The notes under the pieces: model-generated | The model's input: only the letters and a program-made list of their open reading frames with translations | Told to the model about the DNA's origin: nothing | The model's database searches: none | Shown here: positions 52,191 to 62,024 of the stretch, in pieces | How positions within the stretch are numbered: position 1 is the first letter of the stretch | Layout: the number at the start of each line of letters is the position of its first letter | Assembly (NCBI GenBank): GCA_024276275.1 | Contig: JAJRXM010000007.1 | Coordinates: forward strand, 1 to 64,000 | DNA from: Candidatus Zixiibacteriota bacterium | GTDB taxonomy: Bacteria > Zixibacteria > MSB-5A5 > GN15 > FEB-12 | DNA length: 64,000 bases | Direction of reading: 5' to 3' | Translations under genes and position numbers: made by a program

Positions 52191-52571
52191 CTATACTCGT
52201 GTATATGCTCTATCGTTGACTTTCTTCTTAGTTGTTTTCTTACGAGTAGTCTTACCTACAAACTTAACCTCTAATCGTGTCCCAACCGCAACAGCTATTT
52301 TTAAAAGCATACTAATTGAATGACCGCCATAGTCGGCATCCTCAAGTCTGATGATAGCTGATTTTTTTGTTCCTACCATATCAGCAAGTTCTTGCTGGGT
52401 AAGTTTAGCTTTTTTTCGTAAGTCATAAATTGTCTGCCCGATTTGTAAAGCCATTCGCTCTTGTTCAAGCTCTTTTTCAAGCTTTGCAAGTTTTTTTGGA
52501 TTGCCTTTTGTAATCCTCTTTTTAAGGATTGCAACAGCATCTGTTGTTTTTTCTTTGTTCTTAATATGCAC
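52191..52571 (-). CDS. higA: HigA-type antitoxin (XRE-family HTH)
   Basis: A 126-residue antitoxin with helix-turn-helix at about 52-110 (LRKKAKLTQQELADMVGTKKSAIIRLEDADYGGHSISMLLKIAVAVG). The N-terminal 45 residues are a Lys-rich coiled helix (KKLAKLEKELEQERM) that would wrap the toxin, and the basic C-terminus has a KTTRKKTTKKK tail. It follows the toxin gene, the order typical for higBA. It probably represses its own promoter through the two operator-like repeats upstream of higB. Confidence 0.88.
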   Translation of the reverse strand: MHIKNKEKTTDAVAILKKRITKGNPKKLAKLEKELEQERMALQIGQTIYDLRKKAKLTQQELADMVGTKKSAIIRLEDADYGGHSISMLLKIAVAVGTRLEVKFVGKTTRKKTTKKKVNDRAYTRV

Positions 52572-52625
52572 TTGATAATTCCCTTATTTTAATCGCTATT
52601 TTTTTAAATCTTGATACATTCGACC

Positions 52626-52985
52626 CTATTCTATACTTGAATATTTCTCGGGGTCTTTTAAGTATTTCTCCATTCGTTTAATCGCTTTGTTTATGTCTTT
52701 TGAAGGTACAGTTTTCGTTTTCTTTAAAAAACTGTGAGTAAGAACAATTATATCTATACCATCAAATGAATATAAAATCCTGTACTGGTTCCCCGAGTAA
52801 ATTATTCTTAGTTCATAAATATTATCTCTTATTAAGTCCGTATAAGGTCTACGTAATTTGTTTCCTTTTTCTTTCAATAATTCTATTCGACCTAAACACT
52901 TGATTTGAGCCTTATCCGTAAATTTCATTATCCAGTCAAGAACTGGAGCCTTGCCATTTTCTTCGTAAAATCTAATCTCTTTCAT
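52626..52985 (-). CDS. higB: HigB/RelE-family toxin
   Basis: A 119-residue toxin of the phage-Gp49-like HigB family, expected to cut mRNA on the ribosome. Family landmarks: IRFYEENGKAPVLDWI, IELLKEKGNKLRRPYTDLI, NIYELRIIYSGNQYRILYSF and VLTHSFLKKTKTVPSKDINKA. It is the first gene of the operon (toxin before antitoxin), 54 bases before higA. Confidence 0.9.
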   Translation of the reverse strand: MKEIRFYEENGKAPVLDWIMKFTDKAQIKCLGRIELLKEKGNKLRRPYTDLIRDNIYELRIIYSGNQYRILYSFDGIDIIVLTHSFLKKTKTVPSKDINKAIKRMEKYLKDPEKYSSIE

Positions 52986-53020
52986 ATATAAAATATCCTT
53001 ATTTTACCTATCGACAAGGT

Positions 53021-53068
53021 AACAAAATTGTGAACTATGTCAAGAAGAAAATTAACAATATTGTGAAC
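53021..53068 (-). promoter_or_regulatory. Paired operator-like repeats around the higBA promoter
   Basis: AACAAAATTGTGAAC (53021-53035) and AACAATATTGTGAAC (53054-53068) differ at one base and are 33 bp apart; the second includes the palindrome ACAATATTGT. The minus-strand -35 box TTGACA (53043-53038) lies between them; the -10 is weak (TACCTT). HigA is the likely ligand. Confidence 0.6.
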
Positions 53069-53531
53069 CATTATTGAACAGGTTATGATGAAAGTTTGCT
53101 AAAATCTATCAACTTAAAGTCAAATTCTCTACACAAACATAGTTAATTTTTATATCACTATATGCATGAGAAACTAAAAAAAGAGAGAGAGTTTATCTAT
53201 GTACAAAATCACTACAAATAATATTAGTAAAAATGGCTTTAAGCCATTTTTTAGACCAAAGCCATTTTGTTGTAATCCTCTGTGGGGGATTTAATTATAA
53301 CGAAAAAGAGCTGTAAAAAACGACTAAAAAAGATGTTTTATATGCGACTGAACCCATTTTGAATTAGACAAAAACATCCCAGACCTTCATAAAAGGGTTT
53401 GTTGAACAAGTACAACTTGTCTTTCAAGACCCTTCGACTCCGCTCAGGGCGACTTGAAAGACAACAACTTATAATCTGTCATACTGAGCAGTCGAAGTAT
53501 GCTCTAATAAAAAAGAATTAGAGGTGTGTGT
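53069..53531. other. Gap between higBA and secA with a hairpin and a dispersed repeat
   Basis: No gene is recognised. AAAAATGGCTT (53229-53239) and AAGCCATTTTT (53241-53251) form a terminator-like hairpin flanked by A and T runs; a third related arm, AAAGCCATTTTG, follows at about 53261. Positions 53423-53506 hold the second copy of the composite repeat at 26427-26513. Confidence 0.5.
53423..53506. repeat. Composite CTTCGAC...GTCGAAGTATG repeat, second copy
   Basis: It aligns end to end with 26427-26513: TTTCAAGACCCTTCGAC, CTCAGGG.GACTTGAAAGA, AACTTA, TGTCAT.CTGAGC and GTCGAAGTATG are shared. Confidence 0.8.
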
Positions 53532-53560
53532 AAAAAAAGCAGGTCTCAGTAAGACCTGCT
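53532..53560 (-). terminator. Intrinsic terminator of secA
   Basis: On the minus strand GCAGGTCT and AGACCTGC pair around a five-base loop (53559-53539), followed by seven T residues (53538-53532). The same stem is used at 21802-21835. Confidence 0.88.
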
Positions 53561-53607
53561 CTATAATGATACTTGGCTCCAGATTAAGTCGGGAATGACA
53601 TTTAAAA

Positions 53608-56571
53608 CTACCCGGCGGCACCGTGGCATTTTTTGTATTTTTTGCCTGAACCGCATGGACAAGGATCGTTCCGTCCTACTTTCGGATGGTCACGTCTGAT
53701 AGTTGCTGTTCGTGTACCTGCCTGTGATGCCTGAGCCATTGGATTCTCACCCTGACCTTGTGCTGCCTGTCCTGCGGCATAACCCATGTTGGAGGCATCT
53801 TTATGCGAGGCATTCATAGCGATATCTTTTTTACGGTCCTCGGGAATATTAACTTGTAGCTTATAGACCAAATTGACAATTTCCTTATCGACAGAAGTTA
53901 TCAACTGTTCAAAAATACCAAACGCTTCTTTTTTGTAAATATCAATAGGTTTCCCTAAGGCACCATGATATGACCGCAATCCGATTCCGGAACGGAGTTC
54001 TTCAATTTCTGCCAGATGGTCCCGCCAATGCTGGTCGATAGTCGAAAGCACCGCATACCGTTCAAGCTGACGCATGACTTCTTCGCCGTATGCATTTTCT
54101 TTATGGGTATAAATTTGTGTGACGGCGTTAAGCAGGTTCTCTTTGAGTGATTCATGAGTTAGTTTTTGATAGTCATCTTCTTTGAACTGTACGTTTAGAA
54201 GATAAATTTTTGTTAAATCTTCAGAGAGTCCTTTGAAGTTCCATTCTTCAGGATATGTTTTTTCGGGGCAATGTTCTGCAATTATATTGTCAAGAACTTC
54301 TTCAATCAGTTCAACGACTTCATCCTTGATAGATTCTCTTTCAAGAGCAGCCAGACGACGCTCATAAATCCATTTACGCTGGACGTTCATAACATCATCG
54401 TATTCAAGAGTATGTTTTCTGATAGCGTAATTCTGAGCTTCAACTTTTTTCTGAGCCCGTTCAATTGCCGAGGTTACCATTTTGTGGGCGATAACTTCAC
54501 CGTCTTCAATACCGAGTTTATCCATTATAGTGCCTAATTTATCACCACCGAATAAACGCATGAGGTCATCTTCTAAAGAGAGGAAAAACAATGATGAACC
54601 CGGGTCACCCTGACGACCTGCACGACCACGAAGCTGACGGTCAATACGGCGTGATTCATGTCGTTCAGTACCGACAATATGCAGTCCGCCCAATTCAATA
54701 ACACCCTCGCCGAGTCGAATATCAGTACCACGACCGGCCATGTTGGTAGCGATAGTGACACCCCCGCGACGACCTGCATTGGCAACGATTTCTGCCTCAG
54801 ACTGATGTTGTTTTGCATTCAGCACATTATGTTTTATGCCGGCTCTTTTGAGCATACGGGAAAGAGTTTCGGATACATCTACAGTAACAGTACCAACTAA
54901 AACAGGTTGGCCGATTTCATTTTTTTCACGCACCTCTTTAACAATAGCATTATATTTTTCACGACGGGTACGATATATCTGGTCTTCCTTATCATCACGA
55001 ATAATTGTTTTATTTGCCGGAATAACCATGACATCCATTTTGTAAATATCAAAAAATTCCTGAGCTTCTGTTTCGGCGGTACCGGTCATACCGGCAAGTT
55101 TGTTATACATACGATAGAAGTTTTGAAGTGTTATAGATGCAAGTGTTTGAGTCTCTGCTTCAATTCGTACATTTTCTTTTGCTTCAATTGACTGATGCAA
55201 TCCGTCTGAATATCTGCGACCAGGCAGAACACGACCGGTGAATTCATCAACAATCATCACTTTACCGTCCTGGATAACATACTCGGAATCTTTTTCGTAC
55301 AAAGAATATGCCAGTAACAATTGATTTATAGCATGGACTTTTTCAGATTTTTCAGAATGCATTTTATAAATTTCTTCTGATTTTTTCTGACGTTCTTCGG
55401 TTGAAAGCGATTCATCACCTTCTAATTCAGAAAGCATGGTCGAAATATCAGGGATTTCAAAAAGTGTTTGTTCGTCGGGAGTCAGTTGTTCTGTTCCTAA
55501 ATCAGTCAGAGCAATAGAATGTTCTCTTTCGTCGATGAAATAATAAAGACGGTCATCAATTTCATTCAACTTTTTATCGCGGATATAATCTGCCTCGACA
55601 TCGGACAGAAGTTTTTTCATTCCGGTTTCTTTAAGAACTTTTAGTAATTTTTTATTTTTTGGGGCACCACGGTTTGCGGCCAGTAAAAGAGTTCCTGCCT
55701 CAAAAAGCTGTTCGTTTGTAGCATCTTCTGTTGCTATAATTTTTTCAGCTTTGTTAATCATGTCGTTGACAAGCATTGCTTGTTTACGAACAAGATTATC
55801 AATAGTCGGCTTCATCTGACGGTATCTGTCATGTGATGAATGTTCTACTGTACCGGATATGATAAGCGGAGTACGGGCTTCATCAATAAGGATAGAATCT
55901 ACCTCATCGATAATAGCATAATGATAATTACGGTGTACTCTGTCTTCGGCAGTTTGTGCCATATTATCGCGAAGATAGTCAAAACCAAATTCGTTGGCAG
56001 TACCAAATGTAACATCGCATTGGTATTTTTCTTTTCGTTCTGCGTTTGTCATTTGATTTTGAATAACACCGACGGTCAGACCGAGAAATTCATATATTCT
56101 GCCCATCCACTCACAGTCACGTCTGGCGAGATAATCATTGACGGTAACAATATGAACACCTTTTCCAGTTAAGGCATTAAGGTATGTCGGGAGGGTTGCT
56201 ACCAGAGTTTTACCTTCACCGGTTGCCATTTCGGATATTTTGCCCTGATGCAGGGCGATACCGCCGATAAGTTGTACATCAAAATGCACCATATTCCACT
56301 CAATTTCGATATCACAAACTTGCCATGATTTTCCGCAATGGCGGCGGGATGCCTCTTTGACAACGGCAAATGCTTCAGGTAGAATATCTTCTACTGTTTC
56401 GCCGTCGGCGAGCCGTTTTTTGAATTCATCAGTTTTGGCAATCAGTTCATCATCGGTGAGATTTTCAAATGAGTGAAAATGTTCATTTATTTCATCTACC
56501 AGTGGCTGGATTTTTTTTACATCTCGTTCGTCTTTAGTTACGAACATCTTTTTGATTATATTTCCAAGCAT
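53608..56571 (-). CDS. secA: Preprotein translocase ATPase SecA
   Basis: Motor of the Sec protein-export channel at the inner membrane. 987 residues, complete. Seen: [14 protein letters not shown] (Walker A), [20 protein letters not shown] (DEAD motif), the preprotein cross-linking domain with an insertion of about 100 residues usual for FCB Sec[34 protein letters not shown], and [15 protein letters not shown]. The C-terminus ends in the zinc motif [16 protein letters not shown], which binds SecB and ribosomes. It is monocistronic and divergent from rsgA. Confidence 0.98.
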   Translation of the reverse strand: MLGNIIKKMFVTKDERDVKKIQPLVDEINEHFHSFENLTDDELIAKTDEFKKRLADGETVEDILPEAFAVVKEASRRHCGKSWQVCDIEIEWNMVHFDVQLIGGIALHQGKISEMATGEGKTLVATLPTYLNALTGKGVHIVTVNDYLARRDCEWMGRIYEFLGLTVGVIQNQMTNAERKEKYQCDVTFGTANEFGFDYLRDNMAQTAEDRVHRNYHYAIIDEVDSILIDEARTPLIISGTVEHSSHDRYRQMKPTIDNLVRKQAMLVNDMINKAEKIIATEDATNEQLFEAGTLLLAANRGAPKNKKLLKVLKETGMKKLLSDVEADYIRDKKLNEIDDRLYYFIDEREHSIALTDLGTEQLTPDEQTLFEIPDISTMLSELEGDESLSTEERQKKSEEIYKMHSEKSEKVHAINQLLLAYSLYEKDSEYVIQDGKVMIVDEFTGRVLPGRRYSDGLHQSIEAKENVRIEAETQTLASITLQNFYRMYNKLAGMTGTAETEAQEFFDIYKMDVMVIPANKTIIRDDKEDQIYRTRREKYNAIVKEVREKNEIGQPVLVGTVTVDVSETLSRMLKRAGIKHNVLNAKQHQSEAEIVANAGRRGGVTIATNMAGRGTDIRLGEGVIELGGLHIVGTERHESRRIDRQLRGRAGRQGDPGSSLFFLSLEDDLMRLFGGDKLGTIMDKLGIEDGEVIAHKMVTSAIERAQKKVEAQNYAIRKHTLEYDDVMNVQRKWIYERRLAALERESIKDEVVELIEEVLDNIIAEHCPEKTYPEEWNFKGLSEDLTKIYLLNVQFKEDDYQKLTHESLKENLLNAVTQIYTHKENAYGEEVMRQLERYAVLSTIDQHWRDHLAEIEELRSGIGLRSYHGALGKPIDIYKKEAFGIFEQLITSVDKEIVNLVYKLQVNIPEDRKKDIAMNASHKDASNMGYAAGQAAQGQGENPMAQASQAGTRTATIRRDHPKVGRNDPCPCGSGKKYKKCHGAAG

Positions 56572-56765
56572 ATTTATCCTATCCTATTTTAACTATATAT
56601 ATCGGAAATAGGATACGAAAATTCAATTATTTAGGCAAGAGAGGAAAAATAGTTTTGGTAGTAAAAAATCAGATATTTTTTATAAATTATTAGCATATTT
56701 TACTGTCTCAGATTCTAATAATTAATTCTGCTTGTGAATACCCGCATACTACTATAGCTTTCAAT

Positions 56766-57677
56766 ATTAGTAATTTTCTAAAAGGTATTGTAGTAGCTAC
56801 AAAGGCGAGATTATTTGAAGTACGTTCGGAAGACGGGAATCGTATTAGGTGCGAAGTACGTCAAAAAGTAAAATCTGATGCCCAATCGACTACTCCCGTT
56901 GCGGTCGGAGATGATGTCCTATATTCCGACACCGAGAGAGATTGCGGTATTATCGAAGAAGTGCTTCCCAGAAGGTCAAAATTCGGTCGACCGTCAAAAG
57001 GTATCGAAGATAAACTACAGATAATCGCCGCCAATCTTGACCGTTTAGGTATTGTAGTATCGGTAACTTCACCTCCGCTTAAGACCGGATTAATCGACCG
57101 ATTTATTATCGCTGCTCAGATAGGGAAAATGATACCGTTAATAGTGATAAATAGATCTGATTTGAAAAAACCGAAGGATTTTGAAACTATTATGCATGAT
57201 TATAAATCACTCGGATATGAACTTTTTTTGACATCGACCGAATCGGGTGAGGGTCTTGATGAGTTGAAAAAACATCTTGCCGACCATCGAACTTTGTTTG
57301 CGGGGCATTCAGGTGTCGGAAAATCAACACTTTTAAACAAGCTGCATCCGGGGCTAAATCTGAAAACAAAAAAAGTATCGGCATATAATAATAAAGGTCA
57401 GCATACAACAACTTCGATAGAACTGTACGAACTTCCGACCGGAGGATTTATTGTCGACTCACCGGGCTTAAAAGTGATGGGATTATGGGAGTTGAACAAA
57501 AAGGATTTACCGTATTATTATGCCGAGTTTGAAACACACCGAGGAGATTGTAAATTTTCATCCTGTGCTCATATTCATGAACCGAGTTGTGCGGTCAAAG
57601 AGGCTGTCGAAAATGGGACGGTTTCAAAATATAGATATGAAAACTATCTTTCTATTCATGATTCTTTAGATAATTAA
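56766..57677 (+). CDS. rsgA: Ribosome small-subunit-dependent GTPase A, no standard start codon
   Basis: A circularly permuted GTPase that helps mature the 30S subunit. OB-fold: [20 protein letters not shown] and [20 protein letters not shown]. GTPase: NRSD (G4), STESGEG (G5), [14 protein letters not shown] (G1) and [10 protein letters not shown] (G3). C-terminal zinc module: [16 protein letters not shown]. The conserved N-terminus is in frame well before the first GTG (56961), but no ATG, GTG or TTG exists upstream in frame back to a stop at about 56691. ATT at 56766 followed by AGT AAT TTT CTA AAA gives (M)SNFLKGIVV, a good family start; it could be a rare ATT start or a mutated ATG. Confidence 0.88.
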   Translation: MSNFLKGIVVATKARLFEVRSEDGNRIRCEVRQKVKSDAQSTTPVAVGDDVLYSDTERDCGIIEEVLPRRSKFGRPSKGIEDKLQIIAANLDRLGIVVSVTSPPLKTGLIDRFIIAAQIGKMIPLIVINRSDLKKPKDFETIMHDYKSLGYELFLTSTESGEGLDELKKHLADHRTLFAGHSGVGKSTLLNKLHPGLNLKTKKVSAYNNKGQHTTTSIELYELPTGGFIVDSPGLKVMGLWELNKKDLPYYYAEFETHRGDCKFSSCAHIHEPSCAVKEAVENGTVSKYRYENYLSIHDSLDN

Positions 57678-57755
57678 GAATAAAATCTACATTCCGATAG
57701 TTATTTTATGGAATCAGAAAACTTTAAACTCGATATTTAGAATAGAAACATAATA

Positions 57756-59915
57756 ATGGAAAAATTCAAACTTGCTATAGGGCTCCACAATCATCAACCG
57801 GTCGGGAATTTCGATTTTGTATTCGATGAATCACACCAAAAAGCATATAAACCGTTTTTAGATTTGCTGAAAAAATATCCTGATATTCGTATTTCACTAC
57901 ATCAATCCGGTATATTATGGGATTGGCAGGAAAAACATTATCCGAACCATATATCTCAGATACAAAAACTAGTTACCACGAAACAGATAGAGCTAATGAC
58001 CGGAGGTTTCTATGAGCCTATTTTAGTTTCTATTCCCGAAAATGATATTTACGGTCAGATAGAAAAACTAGATGGATATATTCAAGATAGATTTCAAACA
58101 AAGTCTCAGGGTGCCTGGCTTACTGAACGAATATGGGAGCCGCATCTTCCGAAAATCCTCCACAATGCAGGAGTTAAATTTATCCCTGTCGATGATACCC
58201 ATTTTATTTATGCCGGGTTTGATACCGACCAATTGACAGGACCGTTTGTGACAGAGTTTGAGGGGAAAGAGCTGACACTTTTACCAATTTCACAACGGAT
58301 GCGGTATCTGATACCGTTCGGTACAGTCGAGGAATTGATAACAGAATTAAAACAATTAGCGGATAAAAACCCAAACGGTATGGTTATCTATGCTGATGAC
58401 GGTGAGAAATTCGGTTCATGGCCGAAAACGTATGAACATTGTTACCGTGATAAATGGCTACAAAACTTCTTTGATGCTGTTTTGGCAAACTCGGACTGGC
58501 TTGAAATAATACCACTATCAGAAGCGGCAGAAGTGAAGCCTGTTGGACGGGCGTATCTTCCGTCGGCATCGTATGCCGAAATGCTGCACTGGTCGCTTCC
58601 GCCAAAACCGTTTATCGAATATGAAAAGTTTGAACATTTTCTCAAAGAGAATGACAAACAAGAATCGTTCGGTCGGTTTGTTCGTGGTGGACATTGGCGT
58701 GGCTTTTTAACAAAGTACGAAGAAGTAAATCTGATGCACAAAAAGATGCTGTATATCTCCGACAAATTACAAAAGTTACAAAGCAAATATAAAGATTCTG
58801 AAAATTATAAAACTGCTCAAGATAATCTCTATGCCGCTCAATGTAACTGTCCCTATTGGCATGGTGTATTCGGAGGGCTGTATCTTCCGCATATAAGACA
58901 GGCAATTTATGCACACCTTGTTGAGGCGGAGTCATTGATTCGTCAAGTGGAACAAAAACAGATAGAAATTAAAAAGTTTGATTTTGACTTTGACGGTCAT
59001 GATGAAATCATAGTTGAAACGAACAAACTGACCTCAGTTTTTAAGCCGAACAGAGGCGGGACTATGATAGAGCTTTCCCTGTTGGATAAAAAGTTTTCAC
59101 TCACCGATACACTTACAAGACGTAAAGAAGGCTATCACCTTAAACTTGAACAAGCTGTTACTGAAGATAGGGCTGGTGAGTCAAAGTCTATCCATGATTT
59201 AGTTCTGACCAAAGAGGAAGGGCTTTCGGACTTTCTGCTTGAAGATTGGTATTTGAAAAAATGTGTTATCGACCATGTTTTTACCAATGATGTTGACTTT
59301 AATAAATTTAAATCAAACAAGTTCGGGGAGTATGGCGATTTTGTACTGGAAAAATATGACTCCCATGTTGAGGGGAACAAAGTTACTCTCTCTCGCAATG
59401 GAAAACTACGACGGGCAAACGATGTTATCGGATTAAAAATTGAAAAGTCATTTCAATTTGCTGATAATTCTGAAACAATAGAAATTGTATACAAACTAAC
59501 TGCAGATTCTGAAAAGCAGATAGATATCAATTTTGCGATTGAAAATAATTTTAATTTCCAGGCAGGGCATGCGGTTGACAGGTTTGTTTTAATAGACAAT
59601 GAACAAACGAAAAATTCGTATCTTGATTCTTACGGTGAGAGAACGGACGCTCATTCGATAGCAATGATAGACCAATATAGAGAGATCGGTGTGGTCTTGT
59701 ATTCAGAGCAGAAAACCAATATATTGCATCTTCCGATATTTACTGTCTCGCTGTCAGAGGGCGGCTTTGAAAAAGTTTATCAGGGGACTACGATTGTCAA
59801 TCAGTTTATTTTGAAAGTCTCACGAGAACCTATCGAGTTGAAATTTACGTTAATGTCATCAGATGAAATATCGGTAAAAGCATTTTTGGAAAAACTGCAG
59901 ACAACCGTATCTTAA
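57756..59915 (+). CDS. Glycoside hydrolase family 57 (alpha-amylase / 4-alpha-glucanotransferase)
   Basis: Acts on alpha-1,4-glucans such as glycogen or maltodextrin; cytoplasmic, since no signal peptide is present. 719 residues. The catalytic (beta/alpha)7 barrel begins LAIGLHNHQPVGNFDFVF; the nucleophile is Glu124 in WLTERIWEP and the acid/base Asp214 in IYADDGEKFG, matching the positions in Thermococcus 4-alpha-glucanotransferase. A middle DUF1925-type helical domain (about 290-385) and a C-terminal DUF1926-type beta domain (about 400-715, starting KFDFDFDGHDEIIVETN) follow. It is 78 bases after rsgA and could be co-transcribed. Confidence 0.94.
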   Translation: MEKFKLAIGLHNHQPVGNFDFVFDESHQKAYKPFLDLLKKYPDIRISLHQSGILWDWQEKHYPNHISQIQKLVTTKQIELMTGGFYEPILVSIPENDIYGQIEKLDGYIQDRFQTKSQGAWLTERIWEPHLPKILHNAGVKFIPVDDTHFIYAGFDTDQLTGPFVTEFEGKELTLLPISQRMRYLIPFGTVEELITELKQLADKNPNGMVIYADDGEKFGSWPKTYEHCYRDKWLQNFFDAVLANSDWLEIIPLSEAAEVKPVGRAYLPSASYAEMLHWSLPPKPFIEYEKFEHFLKENDKQESFGRFVRGGHWRGFLTKYEEVNLMHKKMLYISDKLQKLQSKYKDSENYKTAQDNLYAAQCNCPYWHGVFGGLYLPHIRQAIYAHLVEAESLIRQVEQKQIEIKKFDFDFDGHDEIIVETNKLTSVFKPNRGGTMIELSLLDKKFSLTDTLTRRKEGYHLKLEQAVTEDRAGESKSIHDLVLTKEEGLSDFLLEDWYLKKCVIDHVFTNDVDFNKFKSNKFGEYGDFVLEKYDSHVEGNKVTLSRNGKLRRANDVIGLKIEKSFQFADNSETIEIVYKLTADSEKQIDINFAIENNFNFQAGHAVDRFVLIDNEQTKNSYLDSYGERTDAHSIAMIDQYREIGVVLYSEQKTNILHLPIFTVSLSEGGFEKVYQGTTIVNQFILKVSREPIELKFTLMSSDEISVKAFLEKLQTTVS

Positions 59916-59925
59916 TACACTATCG

Positions 59926-59985
59926 GTAGGTCGGACATTCTTGTCCGACTATGAAAATATGCACAGACTCGGATGTCTGTCCTAC
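59926..59985. repeat. GTAGGTCGGACA-type repeat
   Basis: It begins GTAGGTCGGACATTCTTGTC (a hairpin with CCGAC) and ends GGATGTCTGTCCTAC, so the outer ends are GTAGG/CCTAC inverted repeats. The sirtuin open frame extends into it. Confidence 0.7.
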
Positions 59986-60051
59986 AGGATGTTATCTAGA
60001 ACTGTTGGTTTAACCCTTGTAAATTTACATTCCAAATTATATACTTCCCCT

Positions 60052-60792
60052 ATGATAGAAAAAATTGCCGATATTGCTCATAACTGTAAGCACATAGTTG
60101 TTTTGACAGGGGCAGGGATTTCTGCCGAATCGGGTGTGCCTACATTTCGAGGTAAAGAAGGACTCTGGGGAAAATTCAGACCAGAAGAGCTTGCCACGAT
60201 GGATGCTTTCATGTCGAACCCTGAAATTGTCTGGGAGTGGTATAACTGGCGGCGGGAATTGATGTGGAAAGTACAGCCGAATTTAGGGCATGATGCTATT
60301 ACTAATTTAGAAAATCTCTCTGACAAGTTTACATTGATAACCCAAAATGTAGACGGACTGCATAAACTTGCCGACACCAAAAATATCTTAGAACTGCATG
60401 GCAATATCTACCGAAATAAATGCGTCTCATGTAATACAATAATAGAAGAAACAGTAGAAATTCAACCGGATGCTATTCCATCTTGTCAAAAATGCGGTGG
60501 GAAAATACGTCCCGATGTAGTCTGGTTTGGCGAAATGCTTGATGAGCAAATAATTCAGAAAGCATTTGAAGATTCTGAAAAATCGGAACTGTTTTTCTCA
60601 ATCGGAACCTCGGCGGTAGTCCATCCGGCTGCCTCGCTTCCGGTAGCAGCAAAAGAAAGAGGTGCTGTTCTTGTCGAAATCAATATGGAAGCGACACCTA
60701 TTACTCCGATAGCAGACTATTTTATAGCAGGGAAATCAGGGGAGATATTACCTCAAATAGTAGCCTTAATCAAAGAAAAGCGGTCTATTTAA
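60052..60792 (+). CDS. cobB: NAD-dependent protein deacylase (sirtuin)
   Basis: Removes acyl groups from lysines using NAD+. 246 residues from the ATG at 60052; the open frame starts at 59941 inside a repeat, and the sequence MIEKIADIAHNCKHIVVLTG is the expected N-terminus. Seen: GAGISAESGVPTFRG, TQNVDGLH, the catalytic His in LELHGN, the zinc knuckle CVSC...CQKC, PDVVWFGEML and the GTSAVVHPAA NAD loop. It is a solitary gene on a general metabolic stretch. Confidence 0.93.
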   Translation: MIEKIADIAHNCKHIVVLTGAGISAESGVPTFRGKEGLWGKFRPEELATMDAFMSNPEIVWEWYNWRRELMWKVQPNLGHDAITNLENLSDKFTLITQNVDGLHKLADTKNILELHGNIYRNKCVSCNTIIEETVEIQPDAIPSCQKCGGKIRPDVVWFGEMLDEQIIQKAFEDSEKSELFFSIGTSAVVHPAASLPVAAKERGAVLVEINMEATPITPIADYFIAGKSGEILPQIVALIKEKRSI

Positions 60793-60845
60793 GTTGCATC
60801 TTATGCTCATACATCGTAGTATAAAGAAATAGAATTTTGCTAAAT

Positions 60846-61853
60846 ATGACCAAAAGAAAACTTACATATATCATACTGTTCCTGACTGTTACGGCATTTA
60901 TATGCCCAACAGGCTGTGTCTATTACAACACCTTTTATAATGCCAAAAAAGCGTTTAATCAGGCGGAAAAAATAAGAGAAAAAAATAAATATACCTCAGG
61001 TACAGGCGGACAGCAGCAATACAAAAAAGCAATTGAAAAAGCTCTCAAAGTAATCGAAAACAATCCCAATACAAAATACTACGATGATGCTCTCTATGTT
61101 GTCGGTGTATCATACTATCATACAAAACAATACGGTAAAGCAGAAAGACGGTTCAGAGAATTACTGGCCAACTATTCCGAATCTCAATTTACAAAAGAGT
61201 CAGAACTTTATCTCGCGAAAACAAAATTAAAACTTCGTGAAGAAAAAGATGCTATGGAGTTATTTGAAAATATCTTCAATGCTGATTATGATAAATCTTT
61301 TAAGGCAGAAGCAGCAATGGGGTTGGGTCTGTACTATTATAATCTCGATGAAAATAAAGAGGCTCAGCCATACTTTCTTGCTGTTCGTGACTCTCTTGGT
61401 AATGATATAGAGAAAAAAATAGCACAACAACATATTGCTGACGGTTATTTTTCGATGTTTAAGTTTGATAAAGCCTTAAGTGCATATCTGCAGCTTACCG
61501 GTATGAATCCGAATAAAAAAGAAAAATATGCGGCATTTTATAGAGCAGCCGAATCAGCCTTTAATATGTTAAGAATCGATGAGGGGTTGGATTATCTAAA
61601 TACACTTATAAGTGAAGAAGTTTATTTTGATTCGGTAGCATCATTAAATTTGACAATCGCAAAAGCATATGAATATGACGGTGAGTATGAAGATGCTGAA
61701 GAATTATACATATCTCTTGCCGATGATGATAATAAAAAAGTAGCAGCTGAAGCAAACTATCAACTGGGTCTTATGGCACAGTTTGATAAAGATAATCTTG
61801 TTTTAGCAAAAGAGTTTTATGACAAAGCATCTAAATTAAACCGAGCAAGTTAA
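60846..61853 (+). CDS. TPR lipoprotein, N-terminal part ending at an in-frame TAA
   Basis: 335 residues. The signal segment ends in CPTGC (lipobox), followed by YYNTFYNAKKAFNQAE, the start of BamD/YbgF-like tetratricopeptide repeats (YYDDALYVVGVSYYHTKQYG, AERRFRELLANYSES, KFDKALSAYLQLTG). The frame ends at TAA 61851-61853 after SKLNRAS, then continues without shift as SGKDALQRSSDIGKLEIFAR into the next fragment. The complete gene would be 60846-62957, about 703 residues. The TAA probably replaces GAA, since a Glu would suit the helix. Confidence 0.85.
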   Translation: MTKRKLTYIILFLTVTAFICPTGCVYYNTFYNAKKAFNQAEKIREKNKYTSGTGGQQQYKKAIEKALKVIENNPNTKYYDDALYVVGVSYYHTKQYGKAERRFRELLANYSESQFTKESELYLAKTKLKLREEKDAMELFENIFNADYDKSFKAEAAMGLGLYYYNLDENKEAQPYFLAVRDSLGNDIEKKIAQQHIADGYFSMFKFDKALSAYLQLTGMNPNKKEKYAAFYRAAESAFNMLRIDEGLDYLNTLISEEVYFDSVASLNLTIAKAYEYDGEYEDAEELYISLADDDNKKVAAEANYQLGLMAQFDKDNLVLAKEFYDKASKLNRAS

Positions 61854-62024
61854 TCAGGTAAAGATGCCTTACAACGTTCTTCAGACATCGGTAAATTAGA
61901 AATCTTTGCCAGAACTCTGGAGATTGATTCAACAACAACTCAGGATAATATAGATGATGCTGCCTTTGCACAGTTTCAATTAGCACAACTTTATTGGTTT
62001 TCATTAGACAAACCGGATAGTGCG

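Noticed and set aside
53100-53300. Small RNA between higBA and secA
   Set aside because: A terminator-like hairpin exists at 53229-53251, but no good promoter was found at a suitable distance on either strand.
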